From Pelagibius sp050330205 (GTDB taxonomy: Bacteria; Pseudomonadota; Alphaproteobacteria; Kiloniellales; Kiloniellaceae): 64,000 nucleotides of DNA. Positions 1 to 9,608 of the stretch are shown one piece after another. Numbering within the stretch: position 1 is the stretch's first letter; every line of letters begins with the position of its first letter. The DNA lies in contig JBHJOA010000012.1 in the NCBI GenBank assembly GCA_050330205.1, forward strand, positions 1 to 64,000, in the 5' to 3' direction. Below the pieces are notes generated by a model, which worked only from the letters and a program-made list of their open reading frames with translations, was not told the origin of the DNA and made no database searches. The translations under genes and the position numbers were made by a program.

Positions 1-1727
<1,727 letters not shown>

Positions 1728-1756
1728 CCGGCAGTTCTCATCAGAAATCCCACAAA

Positions 1757-1777
1757 GATGATGTACAATACATCATC
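1757..1777. promoter_or_regulatory. Perfect 9-bp inverted repeat between sulP and trxB, candidate operator
   Basis: Arms GATGATGTA and TACATCATC are exact reverse complements separated by CAA. The site lies 30 bases upstream of the SulP start codon and about 170 bases upstream of trxB, where a core promoter for the permease would fall. A TTGACA hexamer on the + strand 18 bases further on could serve trxB. The symmetry and size fit a dimeric helix-turn-helix repressor such as a GntR- or Rrf2-type protein; no cognate regulator is identifiable here. The LysR protein encoded downstream of trxB is another possibility, although LysR sites are usually T-N11-A. Confidence 0.5.
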
Positions 1778-1948
1778 CGCAGCGGAATTGACATGCTCCT
1801 TCGGCGGTTCTGGTGCGCGCCCGGCGCAATCCGCGGGGCGCGATACCTGTCCCCGCTTTCCCCGCCGCCGCGGCGCTTCGCCGCCTTGCGGGGCCGCGCC
1901 GGCGTCTCTATTTTCACATCGTACCCCGCCCTCAGGAGTCCCCGCCCC

Positions 1949-2920
1949 ATGGCCGATACCCGCCACAGCAAGGTCCTCATCATCGGCTCCGGCGCTGCCG
2001 GCCTGACGGCGGCGATCTATACTTCCCGCGCCAACCTGAAGCCGCTGCTGCTCCAGGGCCTGCAGCCGGGCGGCCAGATGACCATCACCACCGACGTGGA
2101 GAACTACCCGGGCTTCGCCGACGTCATCCAGGGCCCCTGGCTGATGGAGCAGATGCAGAAGCAGGCCGAGCACGTCGGCACCGAGATCGTCTCCGACATC
2201 GTCACCTCGGTCGACTTCACCCGCCGGCCCCTGGTCATGAAGGGCGACAGCGGCACCACCTACACCGCCGACGTGGTGATCATCGCCACCGGCGCCCAGG
2301 CGCGCTGGCTGGGCATCGCCGGGGAGCAGAAGTTCAACGGCCGCGGCGTGTCCGCCTGCGCCACCTGCGACGGCTTCTTCTACCGCGACAAGGAGGTGGT
2401 GGTGGTCGGCGGCGGCAATACCGCCGTCGAGGAGGCGCTCTACCTCGCCAACATCTGCTCCAAGGTGACCCTGGTGCACCGCCGCGACGCCCTGCGTGCC
2501 GAGAAGATCGGCCAGGACCGGCTGTTCCGCCATCCCAAGATCGAGCTGCGCTGGAACGCGACGATCGACGACATCCTGGGCGGCGACGGCCCCATGGACG
2601 GCGTCACCGGGGTACGCCTCAAGGACAGCCTGACCGGAGAGTTGAGCGAGTTGTCCTGCGAGGGCGTCTTTGTCGCCATCGGCCACGACCCGGCCACCAA
2701 GGTGTTCCAGGGCGCGGTGAAGATGGACGCGGAGGGCTACATCGTCGCCACCCGCGGCGCCACCGGCACCTCGGCGCCGGGTGTCTTCGCCGCCGGCGAT
2801 TGCGTCGACAAGGTGTTCCGCCAAGCCGTGACCGCCGCCGGCATGGGCTGCATGGCGGCCCTGGAAGCCGAGAAATTCCTGGCGGAACTGGAAGATTCCG
2901 CAGATAAAGCTGCGGAATAG
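1949..2920 (+). CDS. trxB: Thioredoxin-disulfide reductase
   Basis: Cytoplasmic NADPH-dependent flavoenzyme that reduces thioredoxin, feeding ribonucleotide reductase, peroxiredoxins and the methionine sulfoxide reductases also encoded in this window. The 323-residue product has the usual family length. Visible signatures are the FAD-binding GSGAAG near residue 13, the redox-active CATC at residues 137-140, the NADPH-binding GGGNTA near residue 154, and the C-terminal second FAD contact GVFAAGDCVD. The start is placed at the ATG preceded by a CAGGAG ribosome site; the open frame extends further upstream but that stretch has no homology-like content. A LysR gene follows about 120 bases later on the same strand, an arrangement I recall as common in alphaproteobacteria. 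Confidence 0.97.
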   Translation: MADTRHSKVLIIGSGAAGLTAAIYTSRANLKPLLLQGLQPGGQMTITTDVENYPGFADVIQGPWLMEQMQKQAEHVGTEIVSDIVTSVDFTRRPLVMKGDSGTTYTADVVIIATGAQARWLGIAGEQKFNGRGVSACATCDGFFYRDKEVVVVGGGNTAVEEALYLANICSKVTLVHRRDALRAEKIGQDRLFRHPKIELRWNATIDDILGGDGPMDGVTGVRLKDSLTGELSELSCEGVFVAIGHDPATKVFQGAVKMDAEGYIVATRGATGTSAPGVFAAGDCVDKVFRQAVTAAGMGCMAALEAEKFLAELEDSADKAAE

Positions 2921-3041
2921 CCTGATTAACCCTTCCGGCCTATACTGAATCGCGGTTCCGCCGGGCATTCCCGGCCTCTAAACCCCTTTCGGCCGGCCCC
3001 GCCTTCCGCGGAGGGCGGCGATTCGCCCGAGGGAGGCGAGC

Positions 3042-3983
3042 ATGCTGGACGATGTTGGCCTGCCCCAGAAGCGGGGAATCGGGGCCACCATTATGGATTG
3101 GGACAAGCTGCGCATCTTCCACGCGGTGGCGGAGGCGGGCAGCTTTACCCATGCCGGCGAGCTGCTGAACCTCAGCCAGTCGGCGGTCAGCCGCCAGATC
3201 TCCGCCCTCGAGGACAGCCTCAAGGTGCCGCTGTTCCACCGCCACGCCCGCGGCCTGATCCTCACCGAGCAGGGCGAACTGCTGTACCGCACGGCGCACG
3301 AGGTGTTCGGCAAGCTGGCCATGACCGAGGCGCAGCTGACCGAGAGCAAAGACCGCCCCAAGGGCCCGCTGAAGATCACCACCACCGTGGCCTTCGGCTC
3401 CCACTGGCTGGCCGCGCGGATGAGCGAGTTCATCGACGTCTACCCGGAAATCGAGTGCCACCTGCTGCTGCTCGACCGCGAGGTCGACCTCTCCATGCGC
3501 GAGGCGGACCTGGCGATCCGCTTCTCGCCGCCCCGGCAGGCGGACCTGATCCAGCGGCACCTGATGACCGTGAGCATGCACATCTACGCCGCCGCCAGCT
3601 ACATCAAGAAGCACGGCGTGCCGCAGACCGCCAAGGATCTCGACAAGCACCGCATCGTCGTCTACGGCGAGGACGTGCGCCCGCCGGTCCCGGACGTGAA
3701 CTGGCTGCTGCGGGTCGGCTACAAGGACAGCCAGCTGCGCCGCCCGGCAATGACGGTGAACAACGTCTACGGCGTCATGAAGGCGGTGCAGTCCGGCGCC
3801 GGCATAGGTGCCCTGCCGGAGTTCATGGCCGCCAGCAATCCGGACCTGGTCCAGGTGCTGCCGGAAATGAACGGTCCGCAGTTCGATGCCTACTTCGTCT
3901 ATGCCGAGGAAATGCGCCGTTCCAAGCGGATCTCGGTGTTCCGGGACTTCCTGCTACGCAAGGTTGCGGAATCCAACTTCTGA
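3042..3983 (+). CDS. LysR-family transcriptional regulator
   Basis: DNA-binding regulator of 313 residues. The winged helix-turn-helix spans roughly residues 18-80 (motif SFTHAGELLNLSQSAVSRQI), followed by the two-lobed periplasmic-binding-like effector domain to about residue 305. The chosen start has a good ribosome site (GGGAGG, spacing about 4); a second in-frame ATG at residue 18, just before the helix-turn-helix, could also initiate. It follows trxB in the same direction, so a redox-related role is plausible but unproven. No effector or target is evident. No T-tract terminator immediately follows the stop codon, so its transcript may run on to the terminator near 4300. Confidence 0.92.
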   Translation: MLDDVGLPQKRGIGATIMDWDKLRIFHAVAEAGSFTHAGELLNLSQSAVSRQISALEDSLKVPLFHRHARGLILTEQGELLYRTAHEVFGKLAMTEAQLTESKDRPKGPLKITTTVAFGSHWLAARMSEFIDVYPEIECHLLLLDREVDLSMREADLAIRFSPPRQADLIQRHLMTVSMHIYAAASYIKKHGVPQTAKDLDKHRIVVYGEDVRPPVPDVNWLLRVGYKDSQLRRPAMTVNNVYGVMKAVQSGAGIGALPEFMAASNPDLVQVLPEMNGPQFDAYFVYAEEMRRSKRISVFRDFLLRKVAESNF

Positions 3984-4153
3984 TATCTATTCCGTGACTT
4001 CCCCGGGCGGCCCGGCCCGGCCCGGAATCGGGCCGCGATTCAGGGTAAAAAATTCGTAAAATCATGCACTTATAAAGCCATGCGCTGTTCGCATATCACC
4101 ACTGCCCGAATGTATGTAGTAAAAGAAACTCAAAGGCCTATTTTCAGGTCATC

Positions 4154-4317
4154 GGATGTTGCGTCGCAGCATCCATCGAGATTTCGGCTTCCCCCCGCCG
4201 ATCTCAGTTCCGAGCGCCCCCCGCTCGGAGAAGGGCCTTTCTGAAGGTCCTACGTCTCCCAGACGTGAAGCCTCCCTGTTCAACTTGCCGGGCCCTCGGG
4301 CCCGGCATTTTTCTTTT
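4154..4317 (+). ncRNA. Candidate structured small RNA: five hairpins with C-rich loops plus intrinsic terminator
   Basis: No protein gene lies between the LysR stop and the msrP stop (about 450 bases). From 4154 there are consecutive stems: 4154-4162 with 4166-4174 (9 pairs, one G-U); 4178-4188 with 4197-4205 (9 pairs, 2-base bulge, loop of two T and six C); 4210-4216 with 4222-4228 (7 pairs, loop of five C); 4233-4239 with 4244-4250 (7 pairs, one G-U); 4252-4257 with 4261-4266 (6 pairs, loop CCC). Then comes a linker containing CCTCCC and a terminator hairpin. The U-tract sets the + direction. C-rich loops are typical of small RNAs that pair with Shine-Dalgarno sequences. A TATAAA at 4071 could be a -10 box but lacks a clear -35. 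Alternatively this is the 3' UTR of the LysR mRNA. No known Rfam family is recognised. Confidence 0.5.
4287..4317 (+). terminator. Rho-independent terminator
   Basis: An 8-9 bp all-G/C stem (GCCGGGCC pairing with GGCCCGGC) with a tight loop is followed directly by ATTTTTCTTTT. It is the strongest rightward terminator seen in the window. It ends either the small-RNA candidate or a long LysR 3' UTR. On the opposite strand the hairpin is not followed by a T-tract, so it is not a terminator for msrP. Confidence 0.85.
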
Positions 4318-4437
4318 CCGGCCCGGCAAACGGCGGCGGCATCCATGAGAAACGGCCCGCGGGCCCGTTCAGGGGCCGGCGGGCCGTTCGTCGCCCCTGT
4401 GGGGAGCTGGCCGTGGGGAGGCGGGCTGTGAACGCCC

Positions 4438-5427
4438 TTACATGAACAGGCGTTCCTCGGTCGGGTTGATGTCCTTGTAGAGGTCGGCCACGAATTCCTC
4501 GTAGCCGTTGTACAGCAGGGTCGGCACCTGCTCGTTGAGGCCGAGCACCCGCTCCGTGGCCTGGCTCCAGCGCGGGTGCGGCACCTTGGGGTTCACGTTG
4601 GCCCAGAAGCCGTACTCGCTGCCCTGAACCACCTCCCAGAACGACTTCGGGCGCTGGTCGGTGAACTCGAAGCGCACGATGGCCTTGAGGTGCTTGAAGC
4701 CGTACTTCCACGGCACGGCGAGGCGCAGCGGCGCGCCGTTCTGCTTGACGATCGGCTTGCCGTAGAGGCCGGTGGCGATGAAGGACAGTTCGTGCGTGGC
4801 CTCGGCCATGGTCAGGCCCTCGATGTAGGGCCAGGGGTACCAGGCGGCGCGCTGGCCGCTGGCCACCTCGCGGTCCTCGAAGGTGGTCATCTTCACGTAG
4901 CGGGCCGAGGACAGCGGCCGCGCCATGTCCACCAGCGCCTTCAGCGGAAAGCCGCTGTAGGGCACCGCCATCGACCACGCCTCGACGCAGCGGTGGCGGT
5001 AGACCCGCTCCTCCAGCGGCATGCGCGCCAGCAGGTCGTCGATGTCGATCTCCAGGGGCTGCTCGACCATGCCGTCGATGGTGACGGTCCAGGGCCGGAT
5101 CGGCAGCGCCTGCGCCTTCTTCCAGATGTTCTTGGAGGAACCGAACTCGTAGTAATTGTTGTAGGTGGTCGCCAGGGTCTCGTCGGTGATCGGCCGGTCC
5201 AGGGTATAGCGCTCGTTGCGGGCGACGGGATAGAGGCCGGCCGAGGGGTCCGCGTCCTCGGCGGCCTGGGCGGCGGGCATGTCGTCGCAGGCGGCGAGCA
5301 GGCCGCCGCCGAGCAGCAGCGATCCGGCGGCGGCGGTCTTCAGCAGGTGCCGGCGATTCATGTAGATATTCTCGGGAGTTGCCTGGGATTCAGGAATCTC
5401 CCAACCGCGTCGATTCCGGATCAACAT
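4438..5427 (-). CDS. msrP: Protein-methionine-sulfoxide reductase catalytic subunit MsrP
   Basis: Periplasmic molybdenum-cofactor enzyme (YedY family, SUOX fold) that repairs oxidised methionines in envelope proteins, receiving electrons from the membrane haem protein MsrQ. The 329-residue product has a twin-arginine signal (NRRHLLKTAAAGSLLLGGG near residues 24-43) and the molybdenum-ligand cysteine in YRHRCVEAWSM. The early N-terminal text resembles that of E. coli MsrP, supporting the distal start. Unusually, the signal ends LLAAC-DD, which reads as a lipobox, so this copy may be a lipoprotein. No msrQ is adjacent. Cofactor genes moeA, moaD, moaE and mobB lie about 20 kb away in the window. 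Family assignment is firm; the lipid anchor is inference. Confidence 0.95.
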   Translation of the reverse strand: MLIRNRRGWEIPESQATPENIYMNRRHLLKTAAAGSLLLGGGLLAACDDMPAAQAAEDADPSAGLYPVARNERYTLDRPITDETLATTYNNYYEFGSSKNIWKKAQALPIRPWTVTIDGMVEQPLEIDIDDLLARMPLEERVYRHRCVEAWSMAVPYSGFPLKALVDMARPLSSARYVKMTTFEDREVASGQRAAWYPWPYIEGLTMAEATHELSFIATGLYGKPIVKQNGAPLRLAVPWKYGFKHLKAIVRFEFTDQRPKSFWEVVQGSEYGFWANVNPKVPHPRWSQATERVLGLNEQVPTLLYNGYEEFVADLYKDINPTEERLFM

Positions 5428-5715
5428 CTGCAGTCAACTCCCTGATCTTCTTGAGGAAAACCGCTTTCCGGGCAGTTCGGTCCGCGCCGGGGCCGCGACG
5501 ACGTGCCCGCACACTCTAGGAGGTATCGCGACGAGCCCGAGCCGACAAGTCAACTATGCGCGAGCGACGCCGCGCCAAGGGCCTGCCCCGCCGCCTGCAA
5601 CCGAGCGCTGAACTGGCGCCACCAAGGTTAATCAATTCGCAAGGGGGCACCGCTTACCCTGGGACCGGCAAACCGCCGCCGCCGCGGCGGTCCCCGAATT
5701 TGGGCCAAGCCCGCC

Positions 5716-7194
5716 ATGGCGGACCTTTCCTTCTCCCTCACCAAACGCTTCGCCCTCTTTGCGGGGCTGATCGTCGTGGTCGCCAGCCTGCTGCTGATCG
5801 AGATGTACAAGCGCATCGCCAGCGACGACCTGATCGCCACCGCCGAGCGCAGCAACATCGCCGTGGCCCAGCTGTTCTCCAACACCATCTGGGATTCGCA
5901 TGCCGGCTTCCTGACCACCGCGCACTTCCTGACGCCGGAGGCGATCCGCCGGCACCCGGAAACCGCGGCGATCCGCGCACGCCTGATCGACCGGCTGCGC
6001 CACATGGAGATCCTCAAGGTCAAGATCTACGACCTCAACGGCCTGACGGTGTTCTCCACCGAGGCCGCGCAGATCGGCGAGGACAAGCGCGAGAACGCGG
6101 GCTTCCTCGCCGCGCGCACCGGCCGCCGCGCCAGCGAGCTGACCTATCGCGACACCTTCAGCGCCTTCGAGCAGCAGGTGGAGGACCGTGACGTGCTCTC
6201 CAGCTACGTGCCGATCGTCTCGGGCTCGGGCGCCATCGAAGGCGTCTTCGAGGTCTACTACGACGTCACCGGCCTGCTGGCCGAGATCAAAGATCGCCAG
6301 GCCCTGCTGCAGGCGGTCGTCGGCGGCACCTTCGTGCTGCTCTACCTGCTGCTGATCTTCGGCGTGTGGCACAGCGAGCGGCAGACCCGGCGGCACTACT
6401 ACAGGAACCTCGACCTCGCCCGTGCGGCCGCGAGGGCGGAGGAAGCCAACCGCCTGAAGTCCGAATTCCTCGCCACCATGAGCCACGAACTGCGCACACC
6501 GCTGAACGCCATCCTCGGCTTCTCAGAGATCCTCAAGTCGCAGGCGGCGCAGGGCAGCGGCGGGCAAACGCGCCGCGACTACGCGGAGAGCATCTGGACG
6601 TCGGGCCGCCATCTCCTGAGCATCGTCGACGACGTGCTCGACATGTCGAAGGTGGAATCCGGCGAGATGACCCTGGACCGCGGGACCTTCGACCCGGTGG
6701 CGCTGCTGGAAGGCTGCCTGCGCCTGGTGGAGAAGCAGGCCGAGGCGAAAGGCGTGGCGCTGAACTTCGACATCGCCGACCGCCTGCCGCCCGCCTTCGG
6801 CGACGAGCGGCGCATCAAGCAGGTCGTCATCAACCTGCTGTCCAATGCCGTGAAGTTCACCCCCGCCGGTGGCAGGGTCGGCCTCTGGCTCGGCGGCGAC
6901 AGGCACGGCGGCCTGCAGATCGCCGTGAGCGACAACGGCATCGGCATCGCCGAGCGCGATATCGAAAAGGTGCTGACGCCCTTCGGCCAGGTCGAGTCCA
7001 GCTACGCCCGCCGCTTCGGCGGCACCGGGCTCGGCCTGCCGATCGCCCGCTCGCTGGTCGAGATGCACGGCGGCCGCTTCGCCCTGGAAAGCAAGCCGGG
7101 GAAAGGCACAAAGGTGAGCTTCACCCTGCCCCCCGAGCCGGCCGAGGAGGAGGTGGCGGACAGCCGCGCGGTCCCCCTGGCCGTTCCCGCGTAG
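5716..7194 (+). CDS. Membrane sensor histidine kinase (orphan)
   Basis: Two-component sensor of 492 residues. A first membrane segment lies at about residues 12-29, a periplasmic sensing region at about 30-197, and a second membrane segment at about 199-217. There is no obvious HAMP domain. The dimerisation/phosphoacceptor domain follows (SHELRTPLN, phospho-histidine 257). The HATPase domain shows the N box NLLSNAVKFTP and G boxes DNGIGI and GGTGLGL. No response regulator is adjacent, so the partner is unknown. The ATG has little Shine-Dalgarno in front of it. The 288 bases separating it from the divergent msrP hold no further gene. The kinase assignment is certain and the signal sensed is unknown. 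Confidence 0.93.
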   Translation: MADLSFSLTKRFALFAGLIVVVASLLLIEMYKRIASDDLIATAERSNIAVAQLFSNTIWDSHAGFLTTAHFLTPEAIRRHPETAAIRARLIDRLRHMEILKVKIYDLNGLTVFSTEAAQIGEDKRENAGFLAARTGRRASELTYRDTFSAFEQQVEDRDVLSSYVPIVSGSGAIEGVFEVYYDVTGLLAEIKDRQALLQAVVGGTFVLLYLLLIFGVWHSERQTRRHYYRNLDLARAAARAEEANRLKSEFLATMSHELRTPLNAILGFSEILKSQAAQGSGGQTRRDYAESIWTSGRHLLSIVDDVLDMSKVESGEMTLDRGTFDPVALLEGCLRLVEKQAEAKGVALNFDIADRLPPAFGDERRIKQVVINLLSNAVKFTPAGGRVGLWLGGDRHGGLQIAVSDNGIGIAERDIEKVLTPFGQVESSYARRFGGTGLGLPIARSLVEMHGGRFALESKPGKGTKVSFTLPPEPAEEEVADSRAVPLAVPA

Positions 7195-7248
7195 CGGGGC
7201 GGTTTCCAGCCACCCCGCGGCCCCTGCCCCTTCGATGCCGGCGGCCCG

Positions 7249-9276
7249 TCAGTCGCCGTTGCGCTGAGCGATGACCTGGTCCGCCAGCCGGCCGGTCAAC
7301 TCCTGCAGGTGATCGAAGCGCCAGTCGAAGCTGCCGACGCCGACGGTCAGCGAGCGCAGCTCGATGATGAGATCCTGCAGCTCGGCCTCCGGCAGGTGGC
7401 ACTTCAGATCGTCCCAGCCCTTCCAGCCCGGCCGCATCTCGAAACCGAGAATCTGACCGCGCCGGGCCGACACCAGCGAATGCACCTTGTTGGTGAACTC
7501 GCTGGGCACCGAGACGGTGACCTCGTAGATCGGCTCCAGCAGCACCGGGTCGCAGTTCGGCATGCCCTCTGCCATTGCCATGCGGGCCACCGTCTTGAAG
7601 GCCATGTCCGAAGAGTCGACGGAGTGATGCTGGCCGTCGTAGAGGGTCACCGAGACATCGACCACGGGAAAGCCGAGCGGCCCGCGCGACAGGTACTCCT
7701 TGGCGCCGTGCTCGACCGCGCCGATGTACTGGCGCGGCACCGAGCCGCCGACCACCTTGTCGACGAACTCGAAGCCTTCGCCGCGCGGCAGCGGGCGGAT
7801 CTCCACGTGGACGTCGCCGAACTGCCCGTGGCCGCCGGTCTGCCGCTTGAAGCGCGAGTGCTGCTTCGTCGCCTTGCGGATGGTCTCCTTGTAGCCGGTC
7901 TGCGGGCGCGCCGTGTCGACCTCCACGTTGAAGCGGTTCTTCAGGCGGTCGACCGCCAGCTTCAGGTGAATGTCGCCCTGGCCGCGCAGCACCATCTCGT
8001 TGGTGTCGTCGTTGTGCACCAGCACCAGGGAGGGATCCTCCTCGGTCAGCTTGGCGAGACTCGCCGTCAACTTCACCTCGTCCTGGCGGTTGTGCGGCCG
8101 GATGGCCAGGCTGAACACCGGCTTCGCCGCCTCCGGCCACAGCAGGCCGGCGTCGGCGCGGCGCCCGGACTCCGTCAGCAGGTCGCCCGCCATCACCTGG
8201 TCCATGCGGCCCAGCGCCACCAGCTCGCCCGGTCCGGCGGCAGCGGTTTTCTGGTTCTCGGCGCCCATCAGGCGATAGAGGCCGGAGACCCGCTCGTCGC
8301 CCAGGGTATCGCCGTCCTTAACCTCGCCGCGCCAGATGCGGGCGATCGACATCTTGCCGGTGTGCGCCGCGTGGTAGGTGCGGATCACGCTCGCCGCGAA
8401 CTGGCTTCCCTCGGGCACGCCGAGACGCGGGGCCGTGACCTCCGGGCCCGGCGCCTCGTGGCGCAGGGCCTTCCACAGCCGCGTGATGCCGTGGCCCAGC
8501 TCGGCGGAGCCGAACAGCACCGGGACGATGAGATCCTCCGCCAGATCCTTGCCGAGCTGCTCGTAGATCTCGGCGGATGCCGGGACCTTGTCCTCGAGCA
8601 GCTGTTCGAGGAGCGCGTCGTCGAAGTCGGCCAGGGACTCGAGCAGCTCGCGGCGGGCTTCGGCCTCGCGGTCCTTGATCTGCTCGGGCATTTCAATGAG
8701 ATCGGACTGCTTGTTGAGATTGTAGTGCCAGGCGCGTTCGCTCACCAGGTCGACGAAGCCGGTGACCTCTTCGCCGTCGCGGATCGGCACCTGGCGCAGC
8801 ACCAGCGGGCGCTCGGACACCGACTGCAGGGATTCCAGCAGATCGCGCACCCGCGCCGTCGCCTTGTCCATGCGGTTCACGAAGAGGATGTGCGGAACCT
8901 GGTAGTCGTCGAGAAACTTGAAGATCGGCGCCAGGGTCAGGCAGCGCTCGGGCTCCGGCGGCGCGACGATGACGGCCACGTCGACGCCCATGAGGGCGGA
9001 GTGGACGTCCTGCAGCAGCTCGATCGAGCCGGGGCAGTCGATGAACGACCAGGTTTCGTCGAGATAGCTGCAATGGGCGAAGTTGGGCTCGGTGGTCATC
9101 TGCCGCGCGCGCGCTTCGGGCACCGAATCGCCGACCGAAGTGCCTTCGGTCACGGAGCCCTTGCGATGGATGGCGCCGGCCTGCATCAGCAGGGCTTCCA
9201 GCAGGGTGGTCTTGCCGCTGGTATAGGGTCCCACGAGGGCGGCGCAGCGCGCCGCCGATACCGATCTGGACGTCAT
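7249..9276 (-). CDS. Elongation factor G-like translational GTPase (EF-G2 type)
   Basis: A 675-residue paralogue of EF-G with the GTPase, OB, III, IV and V domains recognisable; domain IV carries the text HSRFKRQTGGHGQFGDV. G motifs are divergent: P loop GPYTSGKTT at residues 16-24, G3 DCPGS at 80-84 instead of DTPGH, and G4 NRMD at 134-137. The missing histidine after PG is the GTPase-activating residue of canonical EF-G, so hydrolysis may be slow or differently triggered. No EF-Tu, rpsL or rpsG neighbours are present, so this is not the housekeeping fusA. The start is set at the ATG behind GGGGAGGAA rather than 18 codons upstream. Its precise role is unknown. Confidence 0.88.
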   Translation of the reverse strand: MTSRSVSAARCAALVGPYTSGKTTLLEALLMQAGAIHRKGSVTEGTSVGDSVPEARARQMTTEPNFAHCSYLDETWSFIDCPGSIELLQDVHSALMGVDVAVIVAPPEPERCLTLAPIFKFLDDYQVPHILFVNRMDKATARVRDLLESLQSVSERPLVLRQVPIRDGEEVTGFVDLVSERAWHYNLNKQSDLIEMPEQIKDREAEARRELLESLADFDDALLEQLLEDKVPASAEIYEQLGKDLAEDLIVPVLFGSAELGHGITRLWKALRHEAPGPEVTAPRLGVPEGSQFAASVIRTYHAAHTGKMSIARIWRGEVKDGDTLGDERVSGLYRLMGAENQKTAAAGPGELVALGRMDQVMAGDLLTESGRRADAGLLWPEAAKPVFSLAIRPHNRQDEVKLTASLAKLTEEDPSLVLVHNDDTNEMVLRGQGDIHLKLAVDRLKNRFNVEVDTARPQTGYKETIRKATKQHSRFKRQTGGHGQFGDVHVEIRPLPRGEGFEFVDKVVGGSVPRQYIGAVEHGAKEYLSRGPLGFPVVDVSVTLYDGQHHSVDSSDMAFKTVARMAMAEGMPNCDPVLLEPIYEVTVSVPSEFTNKVHSLVSARRGQILGFEMRPGWKGWDDLKCHLPEAELQDLIIELRSLTVGVGSFDWRFDHLQELTGRLADQVIAQRNGD

Positions 9277-9608
9277 GTTTTCCTCCCCGCCGCCCCCGGC
9301 GAGCAGAACCATGAGACCTCCCCACGGCACCTGGCGCGAACGGGGCGAACTGTCCTCGAGTTATCCGGCCGCCGGCGCCCGAGGGCTCCCGCCAGCCTGT
9401 TATGAGCCTATGGTTTCAAACAACGCAGCGCGCTGGCAACCGAAAAACCCGCAGCCGCAGCGCGGCTTACCCGGCTTCGAAGGAATTTCAGTGACTTCGC
9501 ACCGGAGACTCCCGATAATCGGTCGCTACAGGGCCGCCAGGACATCGGGCCTCCCGCCGAGGGCGTTGGGGGCGTATTTGTGTGGCCATTTTCGAGGACA
9601 CGAGCGAC
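9277..9608. other. 332-base divergent intergenic region, no gene seen
   Basis: This lies between the EF-G-like gene (leftward) and argC (rightward). It must hold both promoters, but I see no convincing -35/-10 pair, palindrome, terminator or RNA gene. Confidence 0.5.

Noticed and set aside
4005..4037. GC-rich hairpin CGGCCCG/CGGGCCG after the LysR stop as a terminator
   Set aside because: The stem is followed by purines and an A-run on the + strand, not a T-tract, so it does not qualify as an intrinsic terminator.
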